Origin: Brachypodium distachyon
Taxonomy: Eukaryota > Streptophyta > Magnoliopsida > Poales > Poaceae
Direction: 5' to 3'
Length of the DNA stretch: 64,000 nt
Assembly: GCF_000005505.3 (NCBI RefSeq)
Contig: NC_016131.3
Location: forward strand, 50,267,355-50,331,354
In this document: positions 54,868 through 64,000 of the stretch, one piece after another
Numbering within the stretch: position 1 is the stretch's first letter
Layout of the letters: every line of letters starts with the position of its first letter
Notes under the pieces: generated by a model
Database searches by the model: none
Told to the model about the DNA's origin: nothing
The model's input: the letters and a program-made list of their open reading frames with translations, nothing else
Program-made: the position numbers and the translations under genes

Positions 54868-55790
54868 TACAAGATACACTAAGAAACATCACATAGGAGA
54901 ACACCATATTATATATGATCTTCCCTTCAAAAATATATCACAATATTGACTTGATATAAATATTTTCAACAACCACAGTATGAGGCTGGATATTTGATAC
55001 TAATATATATACCACCATGGGACCACCGGCCCGCTCAAGTTGGTTCTCTTTCCATGGTTCACGGTTTTATGTGTTAGTGAGCCTCAACAACTTTGATTGA
55101 TTCTTTCGTACTGCAATTGATGGGCAAAAGCAGTTCAAAAGAAAGATAGAAATAAAGGGTAATGTTAGCTTGAGAATAGGGAACATCTGGAACAGAAGGC
55201 TTAGTAAGCACAAGAGGCTTTGTGCGCGGTTCACGTTTATCCCAGGCATGACACTATTCCCCCGTCGCCGGCAGCATCATGAAAGCTCCTGCTTGCATGG
55301 TCCTTTAGAGTTCAGCCTTATGGTTTTAGTCTAACATGTGTTGCTCGGGCGAGACAATATTTCCCTCGCTGGCGATACAATGATAGCTCGTGTGGTCTTG
55401 GCTGGACAGAGATCTCCCATGAAGCCATGTACCTCTCGAAATTTCCTTTCAGATCCCGGGACTTACGTACCTATTGTGCTTTCTGGAGGGTCGACCATGG
55501 CGGGTAGAGCACCTGTGTGAGAGTCGACCCTTGGCTTAATTTGCATTCCTCTGTTTTCTGGAGTTCCATCTGCAAAACGTACGTGCAATAATTATCACTA
55601 TCATGTTATTATCCTAACGTGCGCTGCTTGTCCTAATCAAATAACAATCTGAAATGCCTCCAGGTGTTACGTTCAGAAAGTATTGTTTAACCAAGAAATT
55701 AAGAACATGACATGTATGTTGGCTCATCAAATTTTAAGAAGCACTCAGAGAATGTATTTTTGACATTTGAAAATAACTGTTGAACAGGAA
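54868..55790 (+). ncRNA. Candidate 21-PHAS locus 23 (miR2118 site 55171-55192)
   Basis: Site 55171-55192 contains GAGAATAGGGAACATCTGGA; predicted cut 55182|55183. Nearly the same unit as locus 20: CACAGTATGAGGCTGGATAT, TAATATATATACCACCATGG about 165 nt upstream, AAGAAAGATAGAAATAAAGG, site, AGAAGGCTTAGTAAGCACAA, then GCATGACACTATTCCCCCGT and CGGCAGCATCATGAAAGCTC. Confidence 0.82.
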
Positions 55791-56547
55791 CAAAATAAGA
55801 AACCTCACATCAGAGACCACCATGAAATTTGAAGATATATATTCAATGCAAAATATCTCACAATATTAATCCGAGATATATATTTCAACAACCACAACAT
55901 GGAGCTTGAATATTTGACAATATATATACACCTCGACATACATGAACAAGTCTGTTCTCTCCATGGTCCACCCCTTCTCGTGTTAAATAGTTAGCCTTGG
56001 CGACTTCGATTGATTTTCTTGTGCACCACCAATAGAGAGGAAAAGAGCAATGGAAGAAAGACCGAAAGAAACAGCAAGGATAGCTTTGAGAATAGGAGAC
56101 ATCTGGAGTGATGCGTTTAGCAGATACGAGAAGCTTTGTGCGCGGTTCGTGCATTGCCCGGCCATGTCATTATGTCCTAGAACAATGCTAACAGGAGGAT
56201 CTACAAGCAGAGAATGTAGGTCGATTTCCTTCTGACTTCAGCTTTAAGATGTGTGCTAGGATTTTCCGTCATCACACTGCAGAAGTGACGAATAATGCAA
56301 ATAAATAAAAATACTGGCACAGATTACATATTATGACAACTATACAAAAAAAACAATAGGGAGAAAATTCTATGTTTCTCTATTTCTATGAGAATGAGCT
56401 CAAATCATTTGTACTTCTCTGTTTCTTTGAGTTTTTTTTCCTGCAAAAGGTGCAATAATTATTATGTCATTATTCTAGTAGTGTGATTTGCTTCCCTAAT
56501 CGAAAAACAGACTGAGATGCGTCTATGTGTTCCGTTAAAAAAAAATA
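55790..56547 (+). ncRNA. Candidate 21-PHAS locus 24 (miR2118 site 56087-56108)
   Basis: Site 56087-56108 contains GAGAATAGGAGACATCTGGA with G at the last position; predicted cut 56098|56099. TATATATACACC about 165 nt upstream, GAAGAAAGACCGAAAGAAAC before the site, GATGCGTTTAGCAGATACG after. Paralogous to locus 21 over more than 1 kb. Confidence 0.82.
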
Positions 56548-56672
56548 CTATGAAGATATTTTTATATCGCGATAGATTTAACACAACTAATTCAGAGTTA
56601 CAGATGTTGATATATTTTTCTATAAACTTGATCAAGCTTCAATATTTTTGACTTAGGACGAAACGAAGGGAG
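56548..56672. mobile_element. Truncated Stowaway MITE, right part
   Basis: TATGAAGATATTTTTATATCG to GACGAAACGAAGGGAG followed by TA; the fourth copy of the MITE at the same place in the unit. Confidence 0.7.
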
Positions 56673-57540
56673 TACAAAATAGAGAACACAAATGTAAACA
56701 AAGATCTTCCATTCAAAAACATCTCACAATATTTGACCCGAGATAAATATTTCAAGCAACCACTGTTTGCTCTAATCAAATAATAGACTGAAATGTCTCC
56801 ATGTTTAGGCTCAGAAAATGTTATTTAACCAAGAAATTAAGAATATGACATATCTTTGCTGGCTCATCAAATTTCAAGAAACAATCAGAATATATTTTTG
56901 ACATTTGAAAATAAATAACTCTTGAACAAGTACAAAATAAGAAACTTTGCGTCGAAGACCGCCATTAAATAAGAAAACCTTCGACGCAAAAAATCTCACA
57001 ACATTGACCCGAGATAAATGTATCAACAACCACAACATGAAGCTTGAATATTTGATAATATATATACCACCACCTGTAGGTTTTGGTTTTTCCATGGTGC
57101 ACCACCGTTACGTGAGAGTGAGCCTTGGCAACTTTTGATTCACGTCCACCAATCGATAGCAAAAGCAATCCAAGAAAGACAAAAGGAAAGAAGAAGCATT
57201 GTTTTTTGGAATAGGAGACATCTGGAAAATGACACTTGGTAATCACAGGAAGGCTTGTGCTTTTTTTCTGATGTGTTGTTGTCCGGGGACGATCGACGTC
57301 TTGCCCGATAGCCGCCAGATCGCCGAACAGTTGGTGCCATGCGATTCGGCTTTAATGTACGTGCTACTAGTTACTAGTATGATTTTTGGCTGTCGGACTG
57401 TTCGCATGTAGCAGAACTGAATAAGTAATGGACTCCAGCAGCTTACAGAATAATCACAATTAATTCACAGAAAAACACAGCAGCTGAGTGGGCATGCTGT
57501 GCTTGATGGCGAGCTGAGTGGTATAAATGTACCCAGCAAC
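56673..57540 (+). ncRNA. Candidate 21-PHAS locus 25 (miR2118 site 57206-57227), with PPR fragment
   Basis: Site 57206-57227 contains TGGAATAGGAGACATCTGGA; predicted cut 57217|57218; 18 of 22 positions match the miR2118 complement, among the best in the window. GATAATATATATACCACCACC is about 145 nt upstream and CAAGAAAGACAAAAGGAAAG precedes the site. A PPR-derived piece lies at 57482-57521, 264 nt after the cut. Confidence 0.82.
57482..57521 (+). pseudogene. Short fragment of the PPR gene 5' end
   Basis: AGCTGAGTGGGCATGCTGTG then CTTGATGGCGAGC matches 61609-61650, spanning the PPR start codon. It breaks off after 40 bp. It lies at the same distance from its site as the fragment in locus 22. 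Confidence 0.75.
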
Positions 57541-58010
57541 GAGCCAACGACCCTACAAAAGGCTAAAAAATTTATACGTTCCGGCAATGTTTCATGAGTC
57601 GTCAATGAGTTTCAACTTTCAACACACCGATCCAGTGATCCACTCATGCACGGAGGTTAGCTTGAGAATAGGAGATATCGGGAAGCGAATGCCTAGGTTG
57701 ATCCGAAAACTTCGTGCTCCCAGAAAGTTTCTTGCTCCGGCGCCACCCCGTTCTCGGCTCGCTGACGGCGAAACCGAAGCTGGAGTAGAAGCGGAGGTGT
57801 CAGCAAGAGTTCCGGTGAAACATTGTTCTGAGTCGTTATATTGTTGTACTCAGCTTTGAAACTCACCTGGGGCTGAATCTGAGTCTGTCAAGGTTGCTTC
57901 TTTGTTGCCCTTTTCTTCGGTAAGATTAACTTTGAAATCCATGGATCTGATGCTCTTTCAGTTGTTGGGATTGGCTTGTCTCATGGAGAATCACAAAAAA
58001 TACATGTTCT
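57540..58010 (+). ncRNA. Candidate 21-PHAS locus 26 (miR2118 site 57663-57684)
   Basis: Site 57663-57684 contains GAGAATAGGAGATATCGGGA; predicted cut 57674|57675. It is only 457 bp after the previous site, the shortest spacing in the array, so loci 25 and 26 could share a transcript. The leader TTTCATGAGTCGTCAATGAG matches locus 18. Downstream is GC-richer and non-coding. Confidence 0.75.
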
Positions 58011-58661
58011 CATGCTTCACGAGTTAGTGAGCCTCGACACCCTACATGAGTGCGTAGCAAAAGCAGACCAGAAAGACAGAAACAAAGAGCAATTCATGTT
58101 AGCTTGAGAACAGGAGACGTCAGGAACAACAGAACGGTTAGCACGCACGCACAGGAGGCCTGCGGGTACCAGCTAAATTTGCTTTGTAATATTTCAGACT
58201 CTGGCACTCTGCTGTTCCAGTGTATTATAGATGATACATCAGCTTCGGTGTATCATAGAACGAAAAAAGTTTATTTTGTATTCTTCTCATGTTAGAGTTA
58301 TTTCTACAAAACATGCGAATCATCATGTACATTATTCTAGTGTGACTTTTTGTCCTGATCAAATAATAGACTGAAATGTCTCCATGTTTCTCATTTAGAA
58401 AATATTGTTTAACTAAGAAAGAACATGCCATGTCTTTATTGGCTCATCAAATTTGCAACAGTCAGATAATATATTTTTGACATTTGAAAATAACTTTTGA
58501 ACAAGTACAAATAAGAAACATCACATTACAGACTGCCATTATTACCAAGATATTTCATGCAAAAATAATTACAATGTTAATGTGAGATATAAATATTTGA
58601 ACAACCACGATATGGAATTGAATATATATACCACCATCATATACATGTACCACCGCCGATC
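58010..58661 (+). ncRNA. Candidate 21-PHAS locus 27 (miR2118 site 58105-58126)
   Basis: Site 58105-58126 contains GAGAACAGGAGACGTCAGGA; predicted cut 58116|58117. CTTCACGAGTTAGTGAGCCT and CAGAAAGACAGAAACAAAGA precede it. The tail from 58290 (TTCTAGTGTGAC, TAGACTGAAATGTCTCC, TTTAACTAAGAAAGAACATG) runs into the promoter-like block of locus 28, which is cut by a solo LTR at 58662. Confidence 0.75.
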
Positions 58662-60006
58662 TGTGAGATCGAGATAGGCAATCAGAGGGGGGGGTGAATG
58701 ATTGCGCGGAAGCAAATTAAAACTTTTCCCAAAAGTTCAAACCCTAAAACACCTTTCTGTCCGTGATAGTAAAACAGCCGTAACTTTTGATTGGATGAAC
58801 CAAAAAATACGTATGAGTATGTAAAAAAAGGTATTGAAATTATCTAACCAACGCAAGAAGAATCAGCTTAATCGGACGTACCAATCAAAAGATATGATCA
58901 AAATAGTAACAGCTGACAGAAAGTTACGAGGATTAATCTAAAACCAATTTCGAGGAATAACAAGAAAAATGAATTAATCGCAATCTTCTCTTGATCTCGT
59001 GATAAACCTGCAACAAAGTATTATGAACTTGTGATGAACCTGCACCAAAGTGTTAGAAAGATCTAGCACGAAGATTTCACGAAGATCCGAGAAGAACAGA
59101 GATGACACTGCCAACGAATCTCTTTATTGCAACGATGTCGATCGATTACAAAAGATGCAACCATGCATCCAAGAACTCTCCAAGAATTGATCTAGATCCA
59201 AAGCTCTGAGTTCCCTCATGTACTTGCTAAAACCCTAGTTAGGATTCCCTCTATTTATAAGAGAAAATTCGCAACCCTAAACCGAGTTCGAATCCAACAC
59301 GAACTCCTCTGTCCCGGTCGGTATTTTGTCCGTGGGGCCCGCATACGACCTCGGATTGAGATGACTCCAAAAGAAAAGTTGTTCGTCTCGACGACGCGCA
59401 CAACTTTCATGTGGACCACTTTTCCATCCGACACCATTTTGATGACAGTACTGTTTAATTTTTAAACAGCTCTCATTCAGTCACGGCTGGATCTACATAT
59501 CTTCACGTCGATGCCACTCCATGCCATCAACTCTTCTTGTGATGTTTTCAAAACTCGATCATCACGTATCGAATATCTCCAATACCGTATATATCCGGTA
59601 TAAACAACGTATGACAAACCGGTGCCCTCCCGGATCATCGTAGCCTTCACTTCCATTGTTTCTTCGCACGAACATCCCGCATGACCTTGATCCTCGACCT
59701 CAGCTTCTCCCAAGCTTCGTCCATCGATCCCGTCATCGACCACGTTCCACTAGCTCTGGCAACACCTGAAAGCGAACACACAAATAACCAGTACGAGCAC
59801 AAGTCCACGACTTGACTCAGGGTAAGTTTCACACAACTCACGTCATGTTTTCACATAAGAAACTAATGGATCAGCACACCACTAGCAAAGCACTAAGTCC
59901 AAACAAGATACATGTCATCACATAAATATCCATATTATTCAAAGTATCCACATCAATGTTTCGTCTAAAACACTTGCCAATGTTACAAATCACCTATGAT
60001 TTCACA
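58662..60006. mobile_element. Solo LTR, 1345 bp
   Basis: Starts TGTGAGATCGAGATAGG and ends ATGATTTCACA, flanked by perfect CGATC (58657-58661, 60007-60011). Removing it rejoins CCACCGCCGATCAAGTCGGTTC, the intact leader of other PHAS units, confirming the insertion. No internal coding region. Confidence 0.9.
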
Positions 60007-60424
60007 CGATCAAGTCGGTTCTTTCCACGGTGCACCTTTTAAGGCTCGTTCGGTTGAGTAAATCCATGCAGGGATTGGACGGGATTGAGGAGAAATTGAA
60101 TGGCAATCTCATCAATCCCCTTTGATCCCCTTCGGGCTGGGCATAACCGAAGTAGGCCTTAGGTGTGAGCTTCGACAACTTTGGTTGATTCTCTTAGTAC
60201 ACCCATCAATAGCAGAAGCAATGCAAGAAAGACACGGATGCTAAGTCGAGAATGTGAGACATACAGGAATGGGCTTTACCTTGATTGCAATTTTTCTCTG
60301 ACTTCAGCTGTATAAGATGTGTGTTAGGATTTTAAGTCATACAGATCGCCTTGCCGTTGCCGAGTGATGATAACGCCGATAAATATAAATACCGGCAGAT
60401 TACAGCATATGCCAATCATCATTA
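60007..60424 (+). ncRNA. Degenerate 21-PHAS locus 28 (site 60246-60269)
   Basis: 60246-60269 contains CGAGAATGTGAGACATACAGG then AA: the motif with one extra base in the ATCAGG part, which would bulge opposite the miRNA seed side. The leader (AGTCGGTTCTTTCCACGGTG, CAAGAAAGACACGG) and tail (GACTTCAGCTGTATAAGATG) match loci 21 and 24. The unit is broken by a solo LTR, a MITE and a retroposon, and is probably dead. Confidence 0.45.
60042..60158. mobile_element. Tourist-like MITE, 117 bp
   Basis: AGGCTCGTTCGGTT at the left and the complement GGCCTACTTCGGTT at the right are inverted ends; TTA flanks both sides (60039-60041, 60159-60161), as for PIF/Harbinger-derived MITEs. It interrupts the leader of locus 28. 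Confidence 0.6.
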
Positions 60425-61597
60425 CCAAACGGACGCCCCTTCCTTCTTCCCCATCCTCTGCAGCTCGCTCCTCGTCTCTCTCCGGGTCCGCCGCTTCTCC
60501 CCCTCGACTCCGCCGGCCCTGCTAGCTGGAGAAGAGGGGGAGGAGGGCTCGGGGGTTCTCCCCTTCCAGTTTATTCTAGCAGTAGTAGTTTCGGTTTGGT
60601 TGCCTTAGAGACCCCTGGCGCTATGCCGTATATCCGTTCTTCGTCGAGATGGAGCCCTCGCCGGAGACCTATGAGGTGGCGTCGGGATTCAGTTCCTCCA
60701 GTCGATTTGGTCACTGGGGAAGCCTTGGATGCTGCGCTCCTCCTTCTGGATCTAAATAATCGTGCTCCTCCAGGTGTGGATCTTGGCCGCCAGAGATCGT
60801 CCACTCCGGTCGGAGGGCGGACGCATGGTGGGTCGCCGTCCTACTGGCGGATGGCGGGAGGGCCGCGGTGTGGTGCTTCCGCGCGCTGGCTGTGGCTGCC
60901 TCTCTGGTTTGTCCAAGTTCTTCGATCTGATGTTGGGAGTCTGGATTTTGGGGTCTGGATTTTCCTTTCTGTCCGGCATGCTGTCATGGTGGAGGATGTG
61001 GTGACAGTTCAGGAAAGTTCCTCGATTTCCTCCGATCTGGCTCTGGTCTGCAATCCTCCAGTGCTACGGTTTATGGTTTGGATCAACTTCTTCACCTACA
61101 GTTTTTGCTTACAACTATCTTTTGGCTGTGGAGCTACTGGCTTCTGTTGAGTCGTGCTGGTTTTGCTCGGGCTGCTCGCCGAGGGCAGATGAGAAAGCCC
61201 TTGTCGCCGAGCCCCAGATGCGGCAAACCGGAAATATCCTGATTGAGCTCGGTGAAGCGTATTCAAAACCTACGGTTCAATCCACTACCTCCTGTGCACA
61301 AGTCATAAAGAGCGTCCGTCAAGCCACCGGCGGGACATCAACTGGTTAGCACCATCTTGGAGGCCCTTGAAACTTCGGTCGGCTATTTCGCGTCGGATTT
61401 CTCCTCCGAACAAACGGGTGGCTTCTGCCGGATTCTTCATCGACTCTTAGCTATAGTTCTAGCTTTCCATTTATATCGATGTAAGCAGCTGTTTGTTGCT
61501 GGTTGTTGCTCCATTCACTCATGGAGCTTTGTACTTTCCTTTTCCTTCTAATATATTTCTTCTTCTTACAAAAAAAAAAGAAAAGAAAAAGAAAACA
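60425..61597 (+). mobile_element. Non-LTR retroposon ending beside the PPR start
   Basis: A GC-rich start (ACGCCCCTTCCTTCTTCCC), open but unrecognised frame 60596-61150, an AT-rich end (TTCTAATATATTTCTTCTTC) and an A-rich tail (61570-61596). It shares GCTCGGTGAAGCG and general layout with 7128-9440. PHAS unit sequence ends at about 60422. I could not find the target duplication. It ends 28 bp before the PPR start codon, so it supplies or disrupts the proximal promoter and 5' leader. Confidence 0.65.
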
Positions 61598-61624
61598 AGT
61601 CGTGAGCTAGCTGAGTGTGTGGGC

Positions 61625-63832
61625 ATGCTGTGCTCGGCGGCGAGCGCCTCCTCATCGTTGCCGTCTCCGATTACCGCCGCAACGCATGCCGCCCCCGACG
61701 ACCACCACGCGCGCTTGAGGGCGGCCGCCTCGCGCTCCGACCTGCGAGGCGCGCTCGCCGCCTTCGCCGCCATGTCCCCCGCGTCCGGCTCCGGCCCCGT
61801 GCTCCGCACCTTCACCTCCCTCCTCAAGCTCTGCGCGGCGCGCGCCGACCTCGCCACGGGCCGCGCCGTCCACGCGCAGCTCGCGGCGCGGGGGCTCTCC
61901 CCGGAGGCCCTGGCGGCCACGGCGCTCGCCAACATGTACGCCAAGTGCCGCCGCCCGGGCGACGCCCGCAGGGTGTTCGACCGGATGCCCGCCCGGGACC
62001 GCGTCGCCTGGAACGCGCTCGTGGCCGGGTACGCGCGCAACGGGCTCGCCGAGGCGGCCGTCGGGATGGTCGTCCGGATGCAGGAGGAGGACGGGGAGCG
62101 GCCCGATGCCGTCACGCTCGTCTCCGTGCTGCCCGCCTGCGCCGACGCCCAGGCGCTCGGGGCCTGCCGGGAGGTGCACGCCTTTGCTGTGCGTGGTGGG
62201 TTCGATGAGCAGGTGAATGTCTCCACGGCGATCCTTGACGTGTACTGCAAGTGCGGGGCCGTCGACTCGGCGAGGAAGGTGTTCGATGGGATGCAGGACA
62301 GGAACTCTGTGTCTTGGAATGCCATGATCAAGGGGTATGCGGAGAACGGGGATGCCACTGAGGCTCTGGCTCTGTTCAAGAGGATGGTGGGGGAGGGCGT
62401 GGATGTGACCGATGTGTCTGTGTTGGCAGCGTTGCATGCTTGCGGCGAGCTCGGGTTTCTTGATGAGGGGAGGCGTGTCCATGAGCTTCTTGTGAGGATT
62501 GGATTGGAGTCGAATGTGAATGTGATGAACGCGCTGATCACCATGTACTGCAAGTGCAAGAGGACCGACCTTGCTGCACAGGTGTTCGATGAGTTGGGCT
62601 ACAAGACACGGGTCTCATGGAATGCCATGATCCTCGGGTGCACGCAGAACGGAAGTTCAGAGGATGCAGTGAGGCTGTTCTCTAGGATGCAGCTGGAGAA
62701 TGTGAAACCTGATTCCTTCACCCTCGTCAGTATCATTCCTGCCCTTGCAGACATTTCAGACCCGCTGCAGGCCAGGTGGATCCATGGGTACTCTATCAGG
62801 CTGCACCTTGATCAGGATGTGTATGTACTGACAGCACTTATCGACATGTACGCAAAGTGTGGCCGTGTTAGTATAGCTAGAAGTCTATTCAATTCAGCAA
62901 GGGACCGGCATGTTATCACATGGAATGCGATGATCCATGGGTATGGCTCACATGGTTCTGGCAAGGTTGCAGTTGAGCTATTTGAAGAGATGAAAAGTTC
63001 TGGCAAAGTACCCAATGAGACAACATTCCTCTCGGTCCTCTCGGCGTGCAGTCATGCTGGTCTGGTTGATGAAGGACAGGAATATTTTTCGAGCATGAAG
63101 GAGGACTATGGGCTTGAACCTGGGATGGAGCACTATGGTACCATGGTGGATCTTCTTGGCCGAGCTGGGAAGCTACATGAAGCCTGGTCTTTCATCCAAA
63201 AGATGCCTATGGAGCCTGGCATTAGTGTGTATGGTGCAATGTTAGGCGCTTGCAAGTTGCACAAGAACGTGGAATTGGCAGAAGAATCAGCACAAAGGAT
63301 CTTTGAGCTAGAGCCAGAAGAGGGGGTGTATCATGTCCTCCTAGCAAACATTTATGCAAACGCTTCACTGTGGAAGGATGTTGCAAGGGTGAGAACTGCT
63401 ATGGAGAAGAAAGGCCTCCAAAAGACTCCTGGATGGAGCATTGTTCAGCTAAAAAATGAGATCCATACGTTCTATTCCGGAAGCACAAATCACCAACAGG
63501 CAAAGGATATATATGCAAGGCTGGCGAAGCTGATAGAAGAGATCAAAGCTGTGGGGTATGTGCCAGACACTGATTCTATACATGACGTAGAAGATGATGT
63601 GAAGGCACAGCTTCTCAACACCCACAGTGAGAAGCTTGCAATTGCATATGGGCTCATTCGCACAGCCCCTGGTACAACAATTCAAATAAAGAAGAACCTC
63701 CGAGTCTGTAAGGACTGTCATAATGCAACCAAGTTAATATCTCTGGTGACAGGGAGGGAAATAATCATGAGAGATATTCAACGATTTCACCATTTTAAGG
63801 ATGGTAAATGCTCGTGTGGAGACTACTGGTAG
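61625..63832 (+). CDS. DYW-class pentatricopeptide repeat RNA-editing factor (CRR22-like)
   Basis: 735 residues, single exon, typical of PLS-DYW proteins that bind organelle transcripts and deaminate cytidine to uridine. I chose the ATG at 61625 (MLCSAASASSSLPSPITAAT): it begins a Ser/Ala-rich presequence, while the in-frame upstream ATG at 61493 reads through a poly-A retroposon tail. PLS repeats run from about residue 60 to 540 (VAWNALVAGYARNG, VSWNAMIKGYAENG, ITWNAMIHGYGSHG), then E/E+ and a PG box (KTPGWSI). The DYW domain is residues 644-735 with HSE (667-669), CKDC (695-698) and terminal DYW, so catalytic ligands are intact. The wording (RWIHGYSIRLHLDQDVYVLT) resembles chloroplast CRR22; orthology is inferred from memory. 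Confidence 0.93.
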   Translation: MLCSAASASSSLPSPITAATHAAPDDHHARLRAAASRSDLRGALAAFAAMSPASGSGPVLRTFTSLLKLCAARADLATGRAVHAQLAARGLSPEALAATALANMYAKCRRPGDARRVFDRMPARDRVAWNALVAGYARNGLAEAAVGMVVRMQEEDGERPDAVTLVSVLPACADAQALGACREVHAFAVRGGFDEQVNVSTAILDVYCKCGAVDSARKVFDGMQDRNSVSWNAMIKGYAENGDATEALALFKRMVGEGVDVTDVSVLAALHACGELGFLDEGRRVHELLVRIGLESNVNVMNALITMYCKCKRTDLAAQVFDELGYKTRVSWNAMILGCTQNGSSEDAVRLFSRMQLENVKPDSFTLVSIIPALADISDPLQARWIHGYSIRLHLDQDVYVLTALIDMYAKCGRVSIARSLFNSARDRHVITWNAMIHGYGSHGSGKVAVELFEEMKSSGKVPNETTFLSVLSACSHAGLVDEGQEYFSSMKEDYGLEPGMEHYGTMVDLLGRAGKLHEAWSFIQKMPMEPGISVYGAMLGACKLHKNVELAEESAQRIFELEPEEGVYHVLLANIYANASLWKDVARVRTAMEKKGLQKTPGWSIVQLKNEIHTFYSGSTNHQQAKDIYARLAKLIEEIKAVGYVPDTDSIHDVEDDVKAQLLNTHSEKLAIAYGLIRTAPGTTIQIKKNLRVCKDCHNATKLISLVTGREIIMRDIQRFHHFKDGKCSCGDYW

Positions 63833-64000
63833 TGACGTGAAGGAGGCTGTCTCAGTATGCATTTTGAGTTGAGAGAACCTCACACAGCCTATATACAAAT
63901 AAGAATCTAAGATCAGACTATCATGTGAACTTCAGGTAACTGCTGTGTTTTATTTGTGGCCCACATCCTGTGACCATAGCATTCTCTTTGATTTTCTATT
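63833..64000 (+). other. PPR gene 3' flank
   Basis: Presumed 3' untranslated region; AAATAAGAATC at about 63897 could act as a polyadenylation signal. Nothing else seen before the window ends. Confidence 0.4.

Noticed and set aside
47283..58390. Repeated GACTGAGATGCCTCCATGTGTTCC-type motif in unit tails as minus-strand miR2118 sites
   Set aside because: It contains GATGCCTCC, but the part that would pair with the miRNA seed does not match (complement ends TCTCAGTC instead of TCNGGAA). It is best read as a conserved tail block.
60410..61620. Target-site duplication for the second retroposon
   Set aside because: AAGTCGTGAGCTAG after the tail has no convincing partner near 60325-60430; only AAGTC is shared.

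Overview
The window is nuclear DNA of a grass, probably a pooid (inferred from CACTA ends carrying TTTGCCGGCGGC repeats, Stowaway-like MITEs, a grass-type F-box/LRR/FBD gene and a DYW pentatricopeptide gene). Only two protein genes look intact: a coiled-coil NLR immune receptor on the minus strand (18924-23571, two exons) and a DYW-class PPR RNA-editing factor on the plus strand at the right edge (61625-63832). An F-box/LRR/FBD gene (about 11966-14239) is broken.

The outstanding feature is non-coding. A 22-nt motif with core GGAGRCATCNGGAA occurs 28 times from 1995 to 60269, always on the plus strand, with one more possible copy on the minus strand. It is close to the reverse complement of the grass miR2118 family (mature 22-nt RNA starting UUCC and containing GAUGCCUCCCAU). 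In grasses miR2118 cuts non-coding transcripts in the anther to start 21-nt phased siRNA production (RDR6, DCL4/DCL5-type processing, MEL1-like Argonautes). The sites sit in diverged tandem units of about 0.5-1.7 kb that share an upstream promoter-like block, a GAAAGACAGAAAGAA purine tract just before the site, and recurring downstream blocks. I read most of the window as one large, one-directional cluster of 21-PHAS loci. Two units carry a broken copy of the 5' end of the PPR gene that ends the cluster, placed about 13 phase cycles after the predicted cut.

Layout. 1-1517: right end of a CACTA element with palindromic repeats. 1560-10040: left PHAS group (five sites) with a solo LTR, a Stowaway, a mini-CACTA and a non-LTR retroposon that itself holds a solo LTR. 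10050-14240: retroposon remnant, Mutator-like element and F-box pseudogene. 14680-18390: two PHAS loci and a small CACTA carrying a gene fragment. 18395-23571: the NLR gene. 24480-25670: one PHAS locus. 25750-37211: an 11.5-kb CACTA element with a perfect 3-bp duplication, broken TNP2-like and Transposase_24/Ulp1-like genes, and an intronic solo LTR. 37445-38715: short LTR retroelement. 38800-60420: the dense PHAS array (20 sites), with MITEs shared between units and a solo LTR. 60425-61597: non-LTR retroposon ending just before the PPR start codon.

The small-RNA reading rests on motif identity, constant strand, repetition and context. No small-RNA data were available, so phasing and expression are inferred.
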